DNA of 47,187 nt from an uncultured Rhodothermaceae bacterium (GTDB lineage Bacteria; Bacteroidota; Rhodothermia; Rhodothermales; Salinibacteraceae). This document shows positions 25,678 through 32,852 of this stretch, in pieces. Location of the stretch: assembly GCA_913056335.1 (NCBI GenBank), contig CAJXLX010000013.1, positions 1 to 47,187 on the forward strand. Reading direction: 5' to 3'. Made by a program: the position numbers and the translations under genes. Within the stretch, counting starts at the first letter, position 1; every line of letters starts with the position of its first letter. The notes beneath the pieces are model-generated. The model ran no database searches. It was given only the letters and a program-made list of their open reading frames with translations, and was not told where the DNA came from.

Positions 25678-27204
25678 ATGGACCTCTCCGCACTCGGCGA
25701 AACCGGCTTTGCGTGGATTTTCTTCGGCATCTACCTGGTGCTCGTGAGTCTGGCTGCGTTCGTAGGGATTAAGAAGATGAGCGGCTTCGCCTCGTTTTCT
25801 GTTGGCAGCCGCAACGTGAGTCCCGTGTTCGTAGGCATGTCCCTCGCGGCGAATCTAACCAGCGCCGCCACGTTCATCATCAATCCCGGACTTATCTACC
25901 TGTATGGCGTCTCGGGCGTGCTGGGCTATGCCGTGGCCATGCCGCTGGGCGTATTCGTGGGGCTCATCGTCTTCTCGAAAGCCTTCCGCACCGTGGGCGA
26001 TGAAGTCACCGCCCTCACCGTCCCGCAGTGGATTGGCGACCGCTTCAACGACAAGCGCCTCACCATCTTCTTCGCCATAGCCAGCCTGCTGCAGATCGCG
26101 TTTCTGGTGCTCATCACGGTCGGACTCTCACGCGTGCTGGCCAGCGTGCTCGGCGTAGATGTCTTCCTGGCGATGGCGTTCGTTATCATCTTCCCGCTCA
26201 TCTACATCATGTTTGGCGGCGCCAGCGCCCACACGCTCACCAATTCCGCCCAGGCCATGATTATGATGGTCGTGGCGGTAATCCTCCTGGCCTCCGGCGC
26301 GCCCTACTTTGCCGACGGCATTAGCGGATTCCTGGGGCAGCTTTCCGACATCGACCCCGTGCTCGCCCAGCCCACGAATCCCGAGAGCCTGCTCTTTCGC
26401 GACTACTTCGAGGTGCTCGCCTGCAACTTCCTCATCGGCATCGCGATCATCAACCAGCCGCATGTGATGTCGAAAGCGCTCTACCTCAAGAGCGCGCGCG
26501 ACGTCAACAAGTACCTCGTCAGCGGGATCCTCGTGCTCATCCTGTTCTTTGCCGTCATTCTGGTCGGCCTCTACGCGCGCCTGCTCATGCCCGAGGCCAG
26601 CGCTATTGTGCCCGACGAGGTCGTGCCCACGTACATTGTCGACGTGTTCGGGCCGTTTGTACGGGCCGTCATCCTCATCGGACTCGTAGCGGCAGGCTTT
26701 TCTACGATGGAGGGCTTGCTCGTGGCGCTCTCCACCATCTTCTCGAACGATGTCTACCAGGTCATCGCCAAGCGCTCCGGCACGCTTTCAAAAGATGAGA
26801 TCGAAGCCCGCAGCGTCCGCTACAGCCGCTACTTTCTCATTGCGCTGGCGCCTGTCGTCGCGCTTATCTCATACGGACAGATCACCAACCCGGAGCTGTC
26901 CGTCGCCATCCTGGGCCAGAACGGCGTGTACGCGCTCTTCTCGGCTACGTTTGTGCCCATTCTGTTCGGCATCTTTGCGCGTGGCGTGCCCAAAACCGTG
27001 GTGCTCGTATCCGCGATAACCGCGCTGGTGGTGCATTTCGGCATGTACTACGGCGAGATCACCATGTACGCCAACAACCCCGCCGTGCCCGCCACCGCCG
27101 CACTCCTCACCAGCACCGCCATCGCCCTCGCAGGCTACTGGATCTGGGGCCAGCCCGCCCTGCCTGATCCCGAAGCGGCTCCCGCCACCAACGCCGATGC
27201 ATAG
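25678..27204 (+). CDS. Sodium:solute symporter (SSS family)
   Basis: From the ATG at 25678 the 508-residue protein has about 13 transmembrane helices. SSSF features include FASFSVGSRNVSPVFVGMSLAANLTSAATF near the N-terminus, LTVPQWIGDRFND, and the late AAGFSTMEGLLVALSTIFSNDVYQ, which holds sodium-site Ser/Thr residues. The family (PutP, PanF, ActP) couples Na+ entry to uptake of small solutes. The substrate cannot be read; the setting, between a KAS III-like gene and an acyl-CoA ligase, suggests a carboxylate (acetate or other short acid), which is inference. It is followed after 29 bases by the ligase, so the two are probably one transcript. Confidence 0.9.
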   Translation: MDLSALGETGFAWIFFGIYLVLVSLAAFVGIKKMSGFASFSVGSRNVSPVFVGMSLAANLTSAATFIINPGLIYLYGVSGVLGYAVAMPLGVFVGLIVFSKAFRTVGDEVTALTVPQWIGDRFNDKRLTIFFAIASLLQIAFLVLITVGLSRVLASVLGVDVFLAMAFVIIFPLIYIMFGGASAHTLTNSAQAMIMMVVAVILLASGAPYFADGISGFLGQLSDIDPVLAQPTNPESLLFRDYFEVLACNFLIGIAIINQPHVMSKALYLKSARDVNKYLVSGILVLILFFAVILVGLYARLLMPEASAIVPDEVVPTYIVDVFGPFVRAVILIGLVAAGFSTMEGLLVALSTIFSNDVYQVIAKRSGTLSKDEIEARSVRYSRYFLIALAPVVALISYGQITNPELSVAILGQNGVYALFSATFVPILFGIFARGVPKTVVLVSAITALVVHFGMYYGEITMYANNPAVPATAALLTSTAIALAGYWIWGQPALPDPEAAPATNADA

Positions 27205-27233
27205 CCGTATCTGCCCAAACCCGCGCCCGCCCC

Positions 27234-28730
27234 ATGATTCGCACCGACTGGACCGAACGCCACGCGCTCTACACGCCCGACGCTCCTGCCCTCGTGTGGG
27301 CCCCCACCGGACGCATCTACACCTATGCCGACCTGCACCAGCAGGGCGAGCGCCTCGCCTACCAACTCCAGGCCGAATACAACCTCAAGCCGGGCGATCG
27401 CATTGGCGTGCTGGCTGAAAACAGCGTCGAGCACGTGCAACTGTTCATCGCCGCGCAGAAAGCCGGGTTTGTGCTCGTGCCCCTCAACTACCGGCTCACC
27501 GCCTCAGAGCTGCAATACCTCATCGACGACAGCGCACCGTCTGTTCTGTTTTTGGGAAAAGCACAGGCCGCAACCGCCCCCCATCTCGATGCAGCTGGGC
27601 CGCACATTCCTCTGTCCAAGGTTGCCGGTCTCATCGACGACGCCCCGGCGCACGCACAGAGACCCGATGCATCCCCCGCGCTCGATGATCCGCTCATGAT
27701 TCTCTACACCTCGGGCACCACCGGCCGCCCGAAAGGCGCGATCATCTCGCACGGCATGCTCTTCTGGAACGCCGTCAACACCGAAATGCGTCTGGACCTC
27801 ACCAGCGCCGACCGCTCATTCAACGCCGCCCCGTTCTACCACACCGGCGGATGGAACGTGCTGCTCACACCCTTCCTCCTGCACGGCGCCACCACGCACC
27901 TGTATCCCGACTTCGATGCCGACACGCTCCTGCGCGACTGCGACGCCGACGCCTACTCGATTCTGTGGGGCGTGCCCACCATGCTCAAACTGATGTCCGA
28001 TAGCCCCGTCTTCGACGAGGTCACGCTCGACGCCATCCGCTACGCCATCGTCGGCGGCGAGGCGATGCCCGAACCGCTGATTCGGACGTGGCAAGCCAAG
28101 GGCGTGCCCATCCGGCAAGGCTTCGGGATGACCGAGGTCGGCGTAAATTGCTTCTCACTGCCCGCCCGCGACGCCCTCCGCAAGATCGGCTCCATTGGCT
28201 TTCCCAACTTCTACATCGACACCAAAGTGGTCGATGACGACGGCACCGAAGTGCCCCCCAACACCACCGGCGAGCTGCTCATGCGCGGCCCGGTCGTCAC
28301 ACCCGGCTACTGGCAGGACACCGACGCCACCGCCGAGGCCATCGACGCCGACAGCTGGTTCCACACCGGCGACCTGGTCGAGGTGGACGAAGAGGGCTAC
28401 TTCTTTGTGGTCGGGCGCAAGAAAGAGATGTACATCAGCGGCGGCGAGAACGTGTATCCCGCAGAGATTGAAGCCGTGCTGCACGAGTACGACGGCGTCG
28501 ACGAAGCCGCTGTCGTGGGCGTGCCCGACGATCAGTGGGGGGAGGTCGGCGCCGCGTTTGTGTCCGGCACAGGGTTGGATGTCGAGGCCCTGCGCACCCA
28601 CTGTACAACGCATCTGGCGCGCTACAAAGTGCCCAAATACATCGAGATACGCGACGCCCTCCCCAAAGGCCACAGCGGAAAGATCCAGAAAACCGATCTG
28701 CGCGAGCAGTTTTCGGCAGCGCAAACGTGA
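27234..28730 (+). CDS. AMP-dependent acyl-CoA synthetase/ligase
   Basis: The 498-residue enzyme has the AMP-binding motif LYTSGTTGRPKGAIISHG (about 159-176), a gate region with YPDFDADTLL, a GFGMTEVG motif, then GYWQDTDAT, WFHTGDLVEVDEEGYFFVVGRKKEMYISGGENVYP and a C-terminal catalytic Lys in LPKGHSGKIQKTDL. It activates a carboxylate as acyl-AMP and passes it to CoA. It is shorter than classical FadD but normal for medium/long-chain or aryl ligases. It lies directly after the symporter, which could supply its substrate. The Lys is present, so adenylation should be intact. Confidence 0.92.
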   Translation: MIRTDWTERHALYTPDAPALVWAPTGRIYTYADLHQQGERLAYQLQAEYNLKPGDRIGVLAENSVEHVQLFIAAQKAGFVLVPLNYRLTASELQYLIDDSAPSVLFLGKAQAATAPHLDAAGPHIPLSKVAGLIDDAPAHAQRPDASPALDDPLMILYTSGTTGRPKGAIISHGMLFWNAVNTEMRLDLTSADRSFNAAPFYHTGGWNVLLTPFLLHGATTHLYPDFDADTLLRDCDADAYSILWGVPTMLKLMSDSPVFDEVTLDAIRYAIVGGEAMPEPLIRTWQAKGVPIRQGFGMTEVGVNCFSLPARDALRKIGSIGFPNFYIDTKVVDDDGTEVPPNTTGELLMRGPVVTPGYWQDTDATAEAIDADSWFHTGDLVEVDEEGYFFVVGRKKEMYISGGENVYPAEIEAVLHEYDGVDEAAVVGVPDDQWGEVGAAFVSGTGLDVEALRTHCTTHLARYKVPKYIEIRDALPKGHSGKIQKTDLREQFSAAQT

Positions 28731-28748
28731 CGGCATCCCAGCCAAGTC

Positions 28749-28780
28749 ATTCCTCTCCCGACAGCAGTCGGGAGAGGAAT
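28749..28780. repeat. Perfect hairpin, 14-bp stem
   Basis: ATTCCTCTCCCGAC at 28749-28762 pairs without mismatch with GTCGGGAGAGGAAT at 28767-28780 around the tetraloop AGCA. It is just after the ligase stop. There is no T tract after it (CTCCTGC), so a classical terminator is not indicated; it may protect the mRNA end or be a repeat element. Confidence 0.7.
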
Positions 28781-28840
28781 CTCCTGCACCCATGATTTAC
28801 CCAGATGCGTCGTCGTATCAACCGCCCAGGGAGATGGTTC

Positions 28841-28858
28841 CTCCGACAGTGGTCGGAG
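28841..28858. repeat. Hairpin, 7-bp stem
   Basis: CTCCGAC at 28841-28847 and GTCGGAG at 28852-28858 flank AGTG. The arms resemble the inner CCCGAC/GTCGGG of the preceding hairpin, so the two may be related copies. Confidence 0.5.
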
Positions 28859-28961
28859 CCACAGAGGGCGGGGCTACGCTCACCATGACATGCTTCGTTG
28901 GAGGCTGATTGCCCCGACCTGGGGCGAACGGTCCGGATCTGTTTAGCGAAATTCAATGGTC

Positions 28962-29034
28962 GCCCGGGATATTCGCTTCGCTCCTGATCCCGGGCTAAGG
29001 AACCCCATAGCCGGGGACCGCTTGCGTCCCCGGC
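28962..29034. repeat. Twin hairpins with GC-rich 9-bp stems
   Basis: GCCCGGGAT (28962-28970) pairs with ATCCCGGGC (28987-28995) across a 16-base loop rich in CGCTTCGCTC. GCCGGGGAC (29010-29018) pairs with GTCCCCGGC (29026-29034) across CGCTTGC. The two have similar loops and a short AT-containing spacer. They look like members of a dispersed intergenic repeat family. Confidence 0.6.
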
Positions 29035-29123
29035 GCACCTCGTCAGCCTTCCTCCCTGAACGCTCCCGCGTCTACCACACGCTAATTTTGCTCCCCTTCA
29101 CCTCCATAAAACCCAACGCACCC

Positions 29124-30071
29124 ATGCTCCGCCTTGCCTTCCTCTTCGCTGTATTCACTGCCCTGCTCGCTATGCCCGCCACTGCACAATCTCCAGACGT
29201 CGAGCCGCTTCCGCATTACCCGGAGCACGCGCTCGAAACCGTTGTCGTTGAGAACGACACACTGGCCTACCTCGACACCGGCGGCGACGGCCCACCGCTC
29301 GTGCTGGTGCACGGACTCGGCTCCAACCTCTCGCTCTGGAGCGCCCACATCGAACCGCTTGCGGAGACGCACCGCGTGCTGGCCCTCGACCTGCCCGGAT
29401 TCGGCGTATCGAGCAAACACAACGTATCGGGGCGCATGACCGACTTCGCTGCGTCCGTGCGTGGATTTGTGGAAGCGCTGGACCTCGCGCCGGTCACCTA
29501 CGTGGGCGTGTCGATGGGCGGACAGATCGGCCTCACACTTGCGCTGGAGGCAACCGACACGATAGAACGCCTGGTGCTGGTATCGCCCGCAGGCATCGAA
29601 ACGTTCACCGACGGGCAGGCCGAGGCGCTGCGCCAAACGATGACGCCCCAGGCCATTGCCCGCGCCGACTCCTCAGCGATCCGACAGAACACCGCCGCCA
29701 ACTTCGCAGACTGGTCCGACGACTACGCCTGGCTCGTCGAACAGCGCCATGCCCTATCCGAACGCGATGACTTCATGGCGTATGCGCGCGCTAATGCGGC
29801 TTCGGTTGCTGGGATGGTCGATGAGCCCGTGTACAACCGTCTTGGCGATGTGGAGCAGCCCACCCTCGTGCTCTACGGCACCGGCGACAAGCTCATCCCC
29901 AACCCATACCTGAATCCGCAGTGGGATACCGAAGCCATCGCCCGGCGTGCCGAGGAAGCGCTACCGAATGCAGACGTGCACCTGGTCGACAACGCCGGGC
30001 ACCTGCTCATGATTGAGCAGCCTGAAGTCTTTCGGGAGCATGTGCGGGCATTTCTGGAGATGCAGGAGTAA
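29124..30071 (+). CDS. Exported alpha/beta hydrolase
   Basis: From the ATG at 29124 the 315-residue protein has a signal peptide (MLRLAFLFAVFTALLAMPATAQ). The alpha/beta-hydrolase core has oxyanion LVHGLGSNLSLW, nucleophile elbow VGVSMGGQIG (Ser), acid LYGTGDKLIPN (Asp) and His in DNAGHLLMIEQP. The triad is complete. It acts in the periplasm or outside the cell on an ester, lactone or similar bond; the substrate is unknown. The longer frame from 28956 runs through a hairpin island and is rejected. It ends at a strong bidirectional terminator facing glnA. Confidence 0.88.
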   Translation: MLRLAFLFAVFTALLAMPATAQSPDVEPLPHYPEHALETVVVENDTLAYLDTGGDGPPLVLVHGLGSNLSLWSAHIEPLAETHRVLALDLPGFGVSSKHNVSGRMTDFAASVRGFVEALDLAPVTYVGVSMGGQIGLTLALEATDTIERLVLVSPAGIETFTDGQAEALRQTMTPQAIARADSSAIRQNTAANFADWSDDYAWLVEQRHALSERDDFMAYARANAASVAGMVDEPVYNRLGDVEQPTLVLYGTGDKLIPNPYLNPQWDTEAIARRAEEALPNADVHLVDNAGHLLMIEQPEVFREHVRAFLEMQE

Positions 30072-30159
30072 CCTCGTCTTCAGCACGCTGCCATCACTTT
30101 CGGGCGGCGAAAAGGCCGTACGCCTTGAGGAGACCATCGCACCGGACAGCATCCCAACA

Positions 30160-30208
30160 AAAAGACCGCCGGAGCGTGCCTTCTGCGGCAGCCCTCCGGC
30201 GGTCTTTT
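30160..30208. terminator. Strong bidirectional intrinsic terminator
   Basis: AAAAGACCGCCGGAG at 30160-30174 pairs perfectly with CTCCGGCGGTCTTTT at 30194-30208, a 15-bp stem with a 19-base loop, and gives a T tract on both strands. It separates the convergent hydrolase (plus, ends 30071) and glnA (minus, ends 30270). Confidence 0.88.
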
Positions 30209-30225
30209 GACAGCCCATAGCCCAA

Positions 30226-30250
30226 GGCGAACGGGGGACCGTTCGCCTCA
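30226..30250. repeat. GCGAACGG palindromic repeat, copy 1
   Basis: GGCGAACGG at 30226-30234 and CCGTTCGCC at 30239-30247 flank GGGA. Bases 30227-30251 are identical to 34352-34376. Half copies occur at 25379-25388 and 28923-28931. All are intergenic. Confidence 0.65.
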
Positions 30251-30269
30251 GAATGGTTTGTTTCTGTGG

Positions 30270-31610
30270 TTAGAACGTTTCGAGGTACCGCTCCAGCTCC
30301 CAGCCGGATACGGAGGCCAGATACTCGGTGTATTCGACCGTCTTCGCCTCAATAAACTTCTCGCTGACGTGCGATCCGAGGGCGTCGAGGATGACGTCGT
30401 CCTCCTTGAGCGCATTGACGGCCTGCCCCAGCGTGCTGGGCAGCGTTTCGATGCCCCGCTCCAAGCGGTCGGATTCGTCAAAGTCGTAGATGTTTTCGCG
30501 CACCGGTCCGGGCGCCTCCATGCCCTTCTCAATGCCGTCGAGTCCGGCGTGCAGCATCACCGCGAGCGCGAGGTACGGGTTGCATGAGGGATCGGGCGAG
30601 CGCAGTTCGATGCGCGAGGCGGCGGGCACGCGGGCTGCGGGCTTACGCACGAGGGCCGAGCGATTCACGTCGCTCCATGCAATGTAGATGGGCGCTTCGT
30701 AGCCCGGCACCAGCCGCTTGTACGAATTGACCGTCGGGTTGCAGATGGCCGTAAGGGCGGGCGCGTGCTCCAGAATCCCACCCAAGAATGCATAGGCCTC
30801 TTCGCTCAGGTTGAACTCATCGTCATCGTCGTGGAAGAGGTTCGTGCCGTCCTGGAAGAGCGACAGGTGCGTGTGCATGCCCGAGCCGTTGATGCCGGAA
30901 ATGGGCTTCGGCATAAAGGTAGCGTGCACGCCGTGGAGCCCAGCTACCGCACGCACTACGGCGCGGAAGGTGGCGATGTTGTCGGCGGTGGTGAGGGCAT
31001 CGTCGTATTTGAAGTCGATCTCGTGCTGCCCGCGGGCCACCTCGTGATGACTGGCCTCAACCTCGAAGCCCATTGCTTGCAGCATGTAAATGATCTCGGC
31101 GCGAATCTCCTGCGCCATGTCTTTCGGGCCCAGGTCGAAGTAGCCGCCCGCGTCGTGGGTTTTGGTGGTGGCGCGACCGTCCTCATCCTGCTCGAAGATG
31201 AAAAACTCCGGCTCCGGCCCCGCATTCAGCTCGTAGCCCATGTCCTCGGCCCGCTGGATGGCGCGGCGCAGCACAAAACGCGGATCGCCCACGAAGGGCT
31301 CGCCGGTGCTCGTGTTCATCACGTCGCAGATGAGCCGGGCCGACACGGTGCCGTCGGAGCGGCGGCTGCGCCAGGGCAGCACGGCGAAGGGATCGGGATC
31401 GGGCTCCAGGCGCATGTCGGACTCCTGAATGCGCACGAAGCCCTCGATGGAGGAGCCGTCGAAGTAGATGCCTTCGCTGAACGCCTTCTCGGCCTGGCCT
31501 GCCGGAATCGAGACGTTCTTGACGGTCCCAAGAATGTCGGTGAACTGCAGGCGCAAGAAGTCTACGCCCTCTTCGTCGATACGGTCTAAGATGTCGGCTT
31601 TGGTCATCAT
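30270..31610 (-). CDS. glnA: Glutamine synthetase, type I (GSI-alpha-like)
   Basis: The 446-residue product from the ATG at 31610 (31607 is equally possible) has the beta-grasp domain with [11 protein letters not shown], then the catalytic domain with [56 protein letters not shown] and [19 protein letters not shown]. It forms glutamine from glutamate, ammonia and ATP as a dodecamer. The short length, the absence of the internal insert, and the C-terminus with [11 protein letters not shown] match the GSI-alpha (Bacillus-like) class, which lacks adenylylation; the usual KPxxRxxTYDLPP-type Tyr region is not seen. It is 79 bases after an Lrp-family gene, probably co-transcribed, so Lrp is a candidate regulator. 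Confidence 0.96.
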   Translation of the reverse strand: MMTKADILDRIDEEGVDFLRLQFTDILGTVKNVSIPAGQAEKAFSEGIYFDGSSIEGFVRIQESDMRLEPDPDPFAVLPWRSRRSDGTVSARLICDVMNTSTGEPFVGDPRFVLRRAIQRAEDMGYELNAGPEPEFFIFEQDEDGRATTKTHDAGGYFDLGPKDMAQEIRAEIIYMLQAMGFEVEASHHEVARGQHEIDFKYDDALTTADNIATFRAVVRAVAGLHGVHATFMPKPISGINGSGMHTHLSLFQDGTNLFHDDDDEFNLSEEAYAFLGGILEHAPALTAICNPTVNSYKRLVPGYEAPIYIAWSDVNRSALVRKPAARVPAASRIELRSPDPSCNPYLALAVMLHAGLDGIEKGMEAPGPVRENIYDFDESDRLERGIETLPSTLGQAVNALKEDDVILDALGSHVSEKFIEAKTVEYTEYLASVSGWELERYLETF

Positions 31611-31688
31611 ACGTGGCGTGTAGTCGTAGGGAGTGCGAAAACAGGGGGATGCGCACAGGATGTGCGGCATCGGGGGAGTGGTGCCGGA

Positions 31689-32177
31689 TCAGGCATCATC
31701 CGGCAAAAAGGCGTCCATGGGTTCGGTGGATACAGTGCGCGTTTCCTTAAACGAGCTAAGCACAATGCTCGTGGAGGTGCCCGACACGCCCGGCAGCGCC
31801 TGTATTTGGGAGAGAAAGCGCTCCAGCGTGGTGGTGTTTTTTGTGCGGATCTTGAGCACGTGCGACCCTTCGCCGGTGATGGAGTGGACCTCCAGCACTT
31901 CAGGCATGTCCGTGACCTCATGTACAAACCGGTCGTAGTGCTCGGAGCCGTCCACGCGTACGCGGATGAAAGCGGTAATGTCGAGGCGCAAGCGCTTGGC
32001 ATCAATCACAGCGTGGTAGCCTTTTATGATGCCGTGAGCCTCCAGCTTGCGCATCCGCTCGCTCACTGCCGACACCGACAGCCCCACCTCGTCGGAGATG
32101 GCATTGCGCTGCATGCGTCCGTCGCGCTGCAAGAGCGCCAAGATCTGCGCATCGATCGCGTCGAGGCTGTACCCCAT
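31689..32177 (-). CDS. Lrp/AsnC-family transcriptional regulator
   Basis: The 162-residue protein has an N-terminal helix-turn-helix (LDAIDAQILALLQRDGRMQRNAISDEVGLSVSAVSERMRKLEAHGIIKGY, about 5-55) and a C-terminal RAM domain (about 70-145; EVTDMPEVLEVHSITGEGSHVLKI) for ligand binding and oligomerisation. These regulators respond to amino acids such as Leu, Asn or Gln. Its position directly before glnA implies control of nitrogen metabolism, and two phased direct repeats over its own promoter suggest autoregulation. It is slightly longer than the E. coli AsnC (152). Confidence 0.94.
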   Translation of the reverse strand: MGYSLDAIDAQILALLQRDGRMQRNAISDEVGLSVSAVSERMRKLEAHGIIKGYHAVIDAKRLRLDITAFIRVRVDGSEHYDRFVHEVTDMPEVLEVHSITGEGSHVLKIRTKNTTTLERFLSQIQALPGVSGTSTSIVLSSFKETRTVSTEPMDAFLPDDA

Positions 32178-32191
32178 GAACCATTGGCCTT

Positions 32192-32241
32192 ATTATTTTT
32201 GGTTACAGGCTAACAATACGCGATTATTTTTGGCTTGTCAA
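32192..32241 (-). promoter_or_regulatory. Sigma-70-like promoter of lrp with phased repeats
   Basis: On the minus strand TTGACA (plus coordinates 32236-32241) and TATTGT (32213-32218) are 17 bases apart, a near-consensus promoter about 36 bases before the lrp start. ATTATTTTTGG occurs at 32192-32202 and again at 32223-32233, exactly 31 bases apart (three helix turns), straddling the -10. The second copy is followed by GGCTTG-T-CAAGCC (32232-32244), an inverted repeat over the -35. This is consistent with Lrp autoregulation. Confidence 0.65.
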
Positions 32242-32274
32242 GCCTAAACAGAAAAAAGATTGCGCAAAGGATTT

Positions 32275-32288
32275 GGTAGCGCTTCCAG
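32275..32288. promoter_or_regulatory. GGAAGCGCT operator-like site 3
   Basis: GGTAGCGCTTCCAG contains AGCGCT with flanking GG/CC; read on the minus strand it is GGAAGCGCTACC. It shares the core of the sites before the TonB receptor and gdh and lies about 100 bases before lrp. Confidence 0.45.
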
Positions 32289-32476
32289 AACGGATCTTGT
32301 ACAGAGGCGATGCGAGGTATGGAGGCGTATAGATGCATAGCGGTGCGGCCTGCCACTCTCGTTCACCAAGAAGGTCGGCTGCGGACTGCCACGCTGGCAG
32401 TAACGTCCGGCTTGATAATGGGAACCCTGCATTGTATAATCACAAACACTGATGCCCTGCGCCATGATGACGCAGG

Positions 32477-32687
32477 GATGACTCCGCACACGCGGAGATA
32501 GACCCCCGATTGGGATTTATGTTGGTTGGGATGCGCCGATGACTCCGCACACGCGGAGATAGACCGCACGAGCAGACGTATAACATCCCGGACGGTAGGA
32601 TGACTCCGCACACGCGGAGATAGACCCGGACGCAGAGGCTACCCTGGATCTGACCGTAAGATGACTCCGCACACGCGGAGATAGACC
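32477..32687 (+). CRISPR. Four-repeat CRISPR array, type I-E-like, no cas genes in window
   Basis: Four exact 28-base repeats lie at 32477-32504, 32538-32565, 32599-32626 and 32660-32687, with three spacers of exactly 33 bases (32505-32537, 32566-32598, 32627-32659), giving a regular 61-base period. The repeat begins GATGACT and ends GATAGACC; between these is CTCCGC-ACAC-GCGGAG, a perfect 6-bp hairpin. Length, hairpin position and the ATAGACC end resemble type I-E repeats and suggest plus-strand orientation. There are no repeat variants, so the array is not visibly decayed. No cas gene occurs in this window, so it is either an orphan array or served in trans. An antisense frame repeats SISACAESS because it reads the repeats. 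Confidence 0.9.
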
Positions 32688-32837
32688 GGTCTCGTTTTGG
32701 ATTTGCGATTGGGGATTTGCAATTGGGGCCCGTGTCGGCTTGTGCCTTCATAGCCATCGACCACCCTCTATTCGACTTCAAACATACAGGGTCATCTGTA
32801 GTCCTCTCCAAAATCCAAAATCATCTCTCCAAAATCA
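32688..32837. repeat. Low-complexity tract after the CRISPR array
   Basis: GGATTTGCGATTGG (32699-32712) is followed directly by GGATTTGCAATTGG (32713-32726), a 14-base tandem with one change. CTCTCCAAAATC occurs at 32804-32815 and 32825-32836. TTTTGGATTT (32695-32704) is inverted at 32811-32820 (AAATCCAAAA). This AT-rich repeat zone could be a decayed or recombinogenic end of the array. Confidence 0.5.
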
Positions 32838-32852
32838 TCACTCCGCACACGC
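32837..32852. repeat. Partial CRISPR repeat match at the 3' end of the MBL-HhH gene
   Basis: ATCACTCCGCACACGC matches 15 of 16 bases of the CRISPR repeat (ATGACTCCGCACACGC) and covers the stop codon and the last residues (ACAE) of the lipoprotein gene. It starts 150 bases after the last full repeat, off the 61-base phase. It may be coincidence or the relic of a repeat. Confidence 0.4.

Larger units (their letters stand above)
28731..29123. other. Gene-free stretch packed with hairpins
   Basis: About 390 bases between the acyl-CoA ligase and the hydrolase contain four perfect inverted repeats of 7 to 14 bases in about 290 bases (28749-28780, 28841-28858, 28962-28995, 29010-29034) and a half copy of the GCGAACGG repeat at 28923-28931. 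No gene was recognised. The block looks like a repeat island inserted between operon-like genes. Confidence 0.65.
32178..32476. other. Region between lrp and the CRISPR array
   Basis: Besides the lrp promoter, it holds a GGTAGCGCTTCC operator-like core at 32275-32286 and a partly AT-rich tail (TTGTATAATCACAAACACTGAT around 32430). That tail may be the CRISPR leader, if the array is transcribed on the plus strand. No gene was recognised. Confidence 0.5.

Noticed and set aside
28956-29123. N-terminal extension of the alpha/beta hydrolase
   Set aside because: The region consists of hairpins and would precede a clear signal peptide that starts at 29124.
32440-32811. Minus-strand frame with repeated SISACAESS peptides
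   Set aside because: The repeats come from the CRISPR repeats read in frame; it is not a protein gene.
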